Positions 15,404 through 16,855 of a stretch of 16,855 bases of DNA are shown one piece after another. Each line of letters opens with the position of its first letter. The stretch's first letter is position 1. Source of the DNA: Desulfobacterales bacterium (lineage in GTDB: Bacteria; Desulfobacterota; Desulfobacteria; Desulfobacterales; JAUCGF01). The notes under the pieces were generated by a model, which worked only from the letters and a program-made list of their open reading frames with translations, did not search any database and was not told the DNA's origin. The stretch spans positions 1-16,855 of the forward strand of contig JAOZRC010000035.1 in assembly GCA_029940345.1 (NCBI GenBank), read 5' to 3'. A program made the position numbers and the translations under genes.

Positions 15404-16669
15404 ATGGAAACTACAGGCAACCCAATGAAACTGGGTGTTAACGGATTTGGCCGCATTGGTAAACTCACGGCCTGGCATCACATCAACCGCAAGTATTTCG
15501 GGGAACTGGTGATCAACATCGGACGCCAAGCCGGCGCTTCCATTGAAGATATCGCCCACTACCTTGAAAGAGATTCCAACTACGGCCTGCTTTCGGGCTA
15601 TCTGTATGGCTGCAATGCCAAGCCGGTGATTCGGGATATTGATGAAAAAAAAGGGCGCATGACAGTGGATGAAATGCCTGTCCGTTTCCTGAGAACCGCT
15701 CGCAATCCGGCCCTGATTGACTGGCGCAAACAGGATGTGCGGATAGTTGTGGATACCACCGGGCAATTTCTGGACCCAACGCTTCCCGGTGACCTTCCCA
15801 AAGGATCCATACGCGGCCATCTGGACGCCGGCGCTGAGAAAGTGATCGCTTCCGCACCGTTCAAATTTAAGGACAAATCCAAGGAGATGATCGGCGAAAT
15901 GCCGGATGATGCGGTTACAACCGTCATGGGGGTAAATGACGATGTCTATGATCCCCGGCGTCACCGTATTATTTCTAACGCTTCCTGCACCACCACCTGC
16001 CTGGCGCATATATTCAAACCGCTGCTCAACATTTTAGGGCCGCAGAAAATTCTTTCTGCGTCAATGGCAACCATCCATGCGGCCACCGGTTCGCAACAGG
16101 TGTTGGACCGCCTGCCCAAAACCGGCGTAACCGACCTGCGCAAAAATCGCAGCATTTTAAATAACATCATTCTCACATCAACCGGCGCAGCCAAGGCGTT
16201 GCGCCTGGTGATCCCCGAAATGGAGCAGATCGGGTTCATCGCCGAATCGGTGCGTATCCCAACCAGCACTGGCTCTCTCGTTATCCTTGTGCTAAATATC
16301 CAGGAAGACATAGATGGGGAGCCGATCCGCCGGGAATATATCAATGGTATTTACCGGGAAGCGGCCGCTGATGATCCCAAAGGCTATCTTCATTATACGG
16401 ATAAGCAAAATGTCTCTGGCGATATTATCGGCCTGCCCCGTGCCGCTGCCACCATTGAAGGCCACGAAACCCACACCCGCACCGCCGAAGTGCGCATTGA
16501 TCTGAGTACGGTTCCGGGCCTGGATAAAAAAATCATCAGCACGCTGGAAAATACGGTGATTCGTGTTCCCGTCACCCAGACGGTCATTTACGGTTGGTAT
16601 GACAATGAAATGGGCAGTTATGTGAACATATTGGGCGACCGCACGGTGACGATTGCTGAAGAAATGTGA
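15404..16669 (+). CDS. gap: Glyceraldehyde-3-phosphate dehydrogenase, long form
   Basis: GAPDH oxidises glyceraldehyde 3-phosphate to 1,3-bisphosphoglycerate in glycolysis, or runs in reverse in gluconeogenesis. The Rossmann motif NGFGRIGK is at 13-20. The catalytic cysteine is C195 in SNASCTTTC, and the base is H225 in ATIHAATG. The phosphate-site TSTGAAKA, RIPT and the C-terminal WYDNEMGSYVN are present. At 421 residues it is about 85 longer than the usual 335, with extra sequence near the N-terminus and in the last third. After the second beta strand the usual VND of NAD enzymes reads INIGRQAG, so the acidic residue that normally selects NAD is missing. The ATG at 15404 has AAAGGAGG five bases upstream, an ideal ribosome-binding site. 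It follows the PPDK-like gene by 166 bp. Confidence 0.94.
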   Translation: METTGNPMKLGVNGFGRIGKLTAWHHINRKYFGELVINIGRQAGASIEDIAHYLERDSNYGLLSGYLYGCNAKPVIRDIDEKKGRMTVDEMPVRFLRTARNPALIDWRKQDVRIVVDTTGQFLDPTLPGDLPKGSIRGHLDAGAEKVIASAPFKFKDKSKEMIGEMPDDAVTTVMGVNDDVYDPRRHRIISNASCTTTCLAHIFKPLLNILGPQKILSASMATIHAATGSQQVLDRLPKTGVTDLRKNRSILNNIILTSTGAAKALRLVIPEMEQIGFIAESVRIPTSTGSLVILVLNIQEDIDGEPIRREYINGIYREAAADDPKGYLHYTDKQNVSGDIIGLPRAAATIEGHETHTRTAEVRIDLSTVPGLDKKIISTLENTVIRVPVTQTVIYGWYDNEMGSYVNILGDRTVTIAEEM

Positions 16670-16685
16670 ACAGGAAAAAATGAAC

Positions 16686-16719
16686 GTCGAACATCGAACA
16701 TCCAATGTCGAACATCGAA
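16686..16719. repeat. Short direct repeat GTCGAACATCGAA, two copies
   Basis: The 13-bp unit GTCGAACATCGAA occurs at 16686-16698 and 16707-16719, a 21-bp period, and a partial unit (CGAACATCCAATG) lies between. It lies just after the GAPDH stop. It resembles CGAACAT-rich intergenic repeats of environmental bacteria; no function is evident. Confidence 0.6.
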
Positions 16720-16764
16720 TGAGGAAACGAGATTGATATTTTTTTATTCCGGTGTTTTTTCTCA

Positions 16765-16786
16765 TTCCAACGCCGGAGCGTAGGAA
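16765..16786. repeat. Intergenic hairpin TTCCAACGC-CGGA-GCGTAGGAA
   Basis: Nine-base arms at 16765-16773 and 16778-16786 pair at eight positions around the loop CGGA. An overlapping alternative pairing joins TCCGGTGTT (16748-16756) to AACGCCGGA (16769-16777) with one wobble pair, so two mutually exclusive folds are possible. The T-runs near 16740-16745 and 16755-16760 lie before the stem and not after it on the plus strand, so this is not a clear GAPDH terminator. The remaining bases to 16855 hold nothing I can identify. Confidence 0.5.
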
Positions 16787-16855
16787 CAAGGCTAAAATTG
16801 GGCATCCTTCATTTTCCGGTTTACACTTTCCTGAAACTACAAGGATTTGGTTTAA

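Noticed and set aside
15380..16009. A 209-codon minus-strand frame opposite gap.
   Set aside because: It is a shadow of the GAPDH coding strand, which has all catalytic motifs and an ideal ribosome-binding site.

Overview
The window looks like a piece of a Gram-negative chromosome, most likely from a Desulfobacterota (former Deltaproteobacteria) lineage. That placement is an inference from three things: the single-chain B12-type radical SAM protein beside rng, the long GAPDH, and the style of the intergenic palindromic repeats. No rRNA or other direct taxonomic marker is present. Most genes are ordinary housekeeping genes. The accessory interest lies in the intergenic DNA and in one very large phosphotransferase-like protein.

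Layout. Positions 1-208 are the leader-distal end of a CRISPR array: a repeat remnant, three spacers, two full 36-bp repeats and a degenerate terminal repeat. No cas gene is in view. Positions 209-791 hold a possible 44-residue minus-strand ORF, a large two-part inverted repeat (622-726), and a 16-bp parS-like palindrome (769-784) just downstream of mnmE. From 792 to 5652, all on the minus strand, lies the classical cluster rpmH > rnpA > yidD > yidC > jag > mnmE (ribosomal protein L34, RNase P protein, membrane insertion factor and insertase, KH/R3H RNA-binding protein, tRNA modification GTPase). A strong intrinsic terminator (5735-5769) separates it from an upstream minus-strand group: a small TPR lipoprotein candidate (10074-10481), a fused TIGR03960/TIGR03936-type radical SAM protein (7477-10005) and RNase G (5951-7414).

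The divergent interval 10482-10947 carries a 281-bp MITE-like element (10658-10938). It has about 23-bp imperfect terminal inverted repeats, a perfect 7-bp flanking direct repeat and several internal hairpins. It ends 9 bp before a plus-strand gene for a 1429-residue protein. The last third of that protein is the nucleotide-binding and phosphohistidine part of pyruvate phosphate dikinase (PPDK). It lacks the PEP/pyruvate TIM barrel and carries about 930 unassigned N-terminal residues. A 421-residue GAPDH follows on the same strand after a spacer with a perfect 19-bp hairpin. The window ends in repeat-rich intergenic DNA.

Working together: the rpmH-mnmE block serves translation, RNA processing and membrane protein insertion. 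RNase G and the radical SAM protein are neighbours whose pairing I recall from other genomes. The PPDK-like protein and GAPDH may be linked through central carbon or phosphate metabolism, but the acceptor substrate of the PPDK-like protein cannot be read from the sequence. The best candidates for something undescribed are the PPDK-like protein, the MITE-like element whose end forms that gene's ribosome-binding site, and the CRISPR tail of unresolved type beside the parS-like site.
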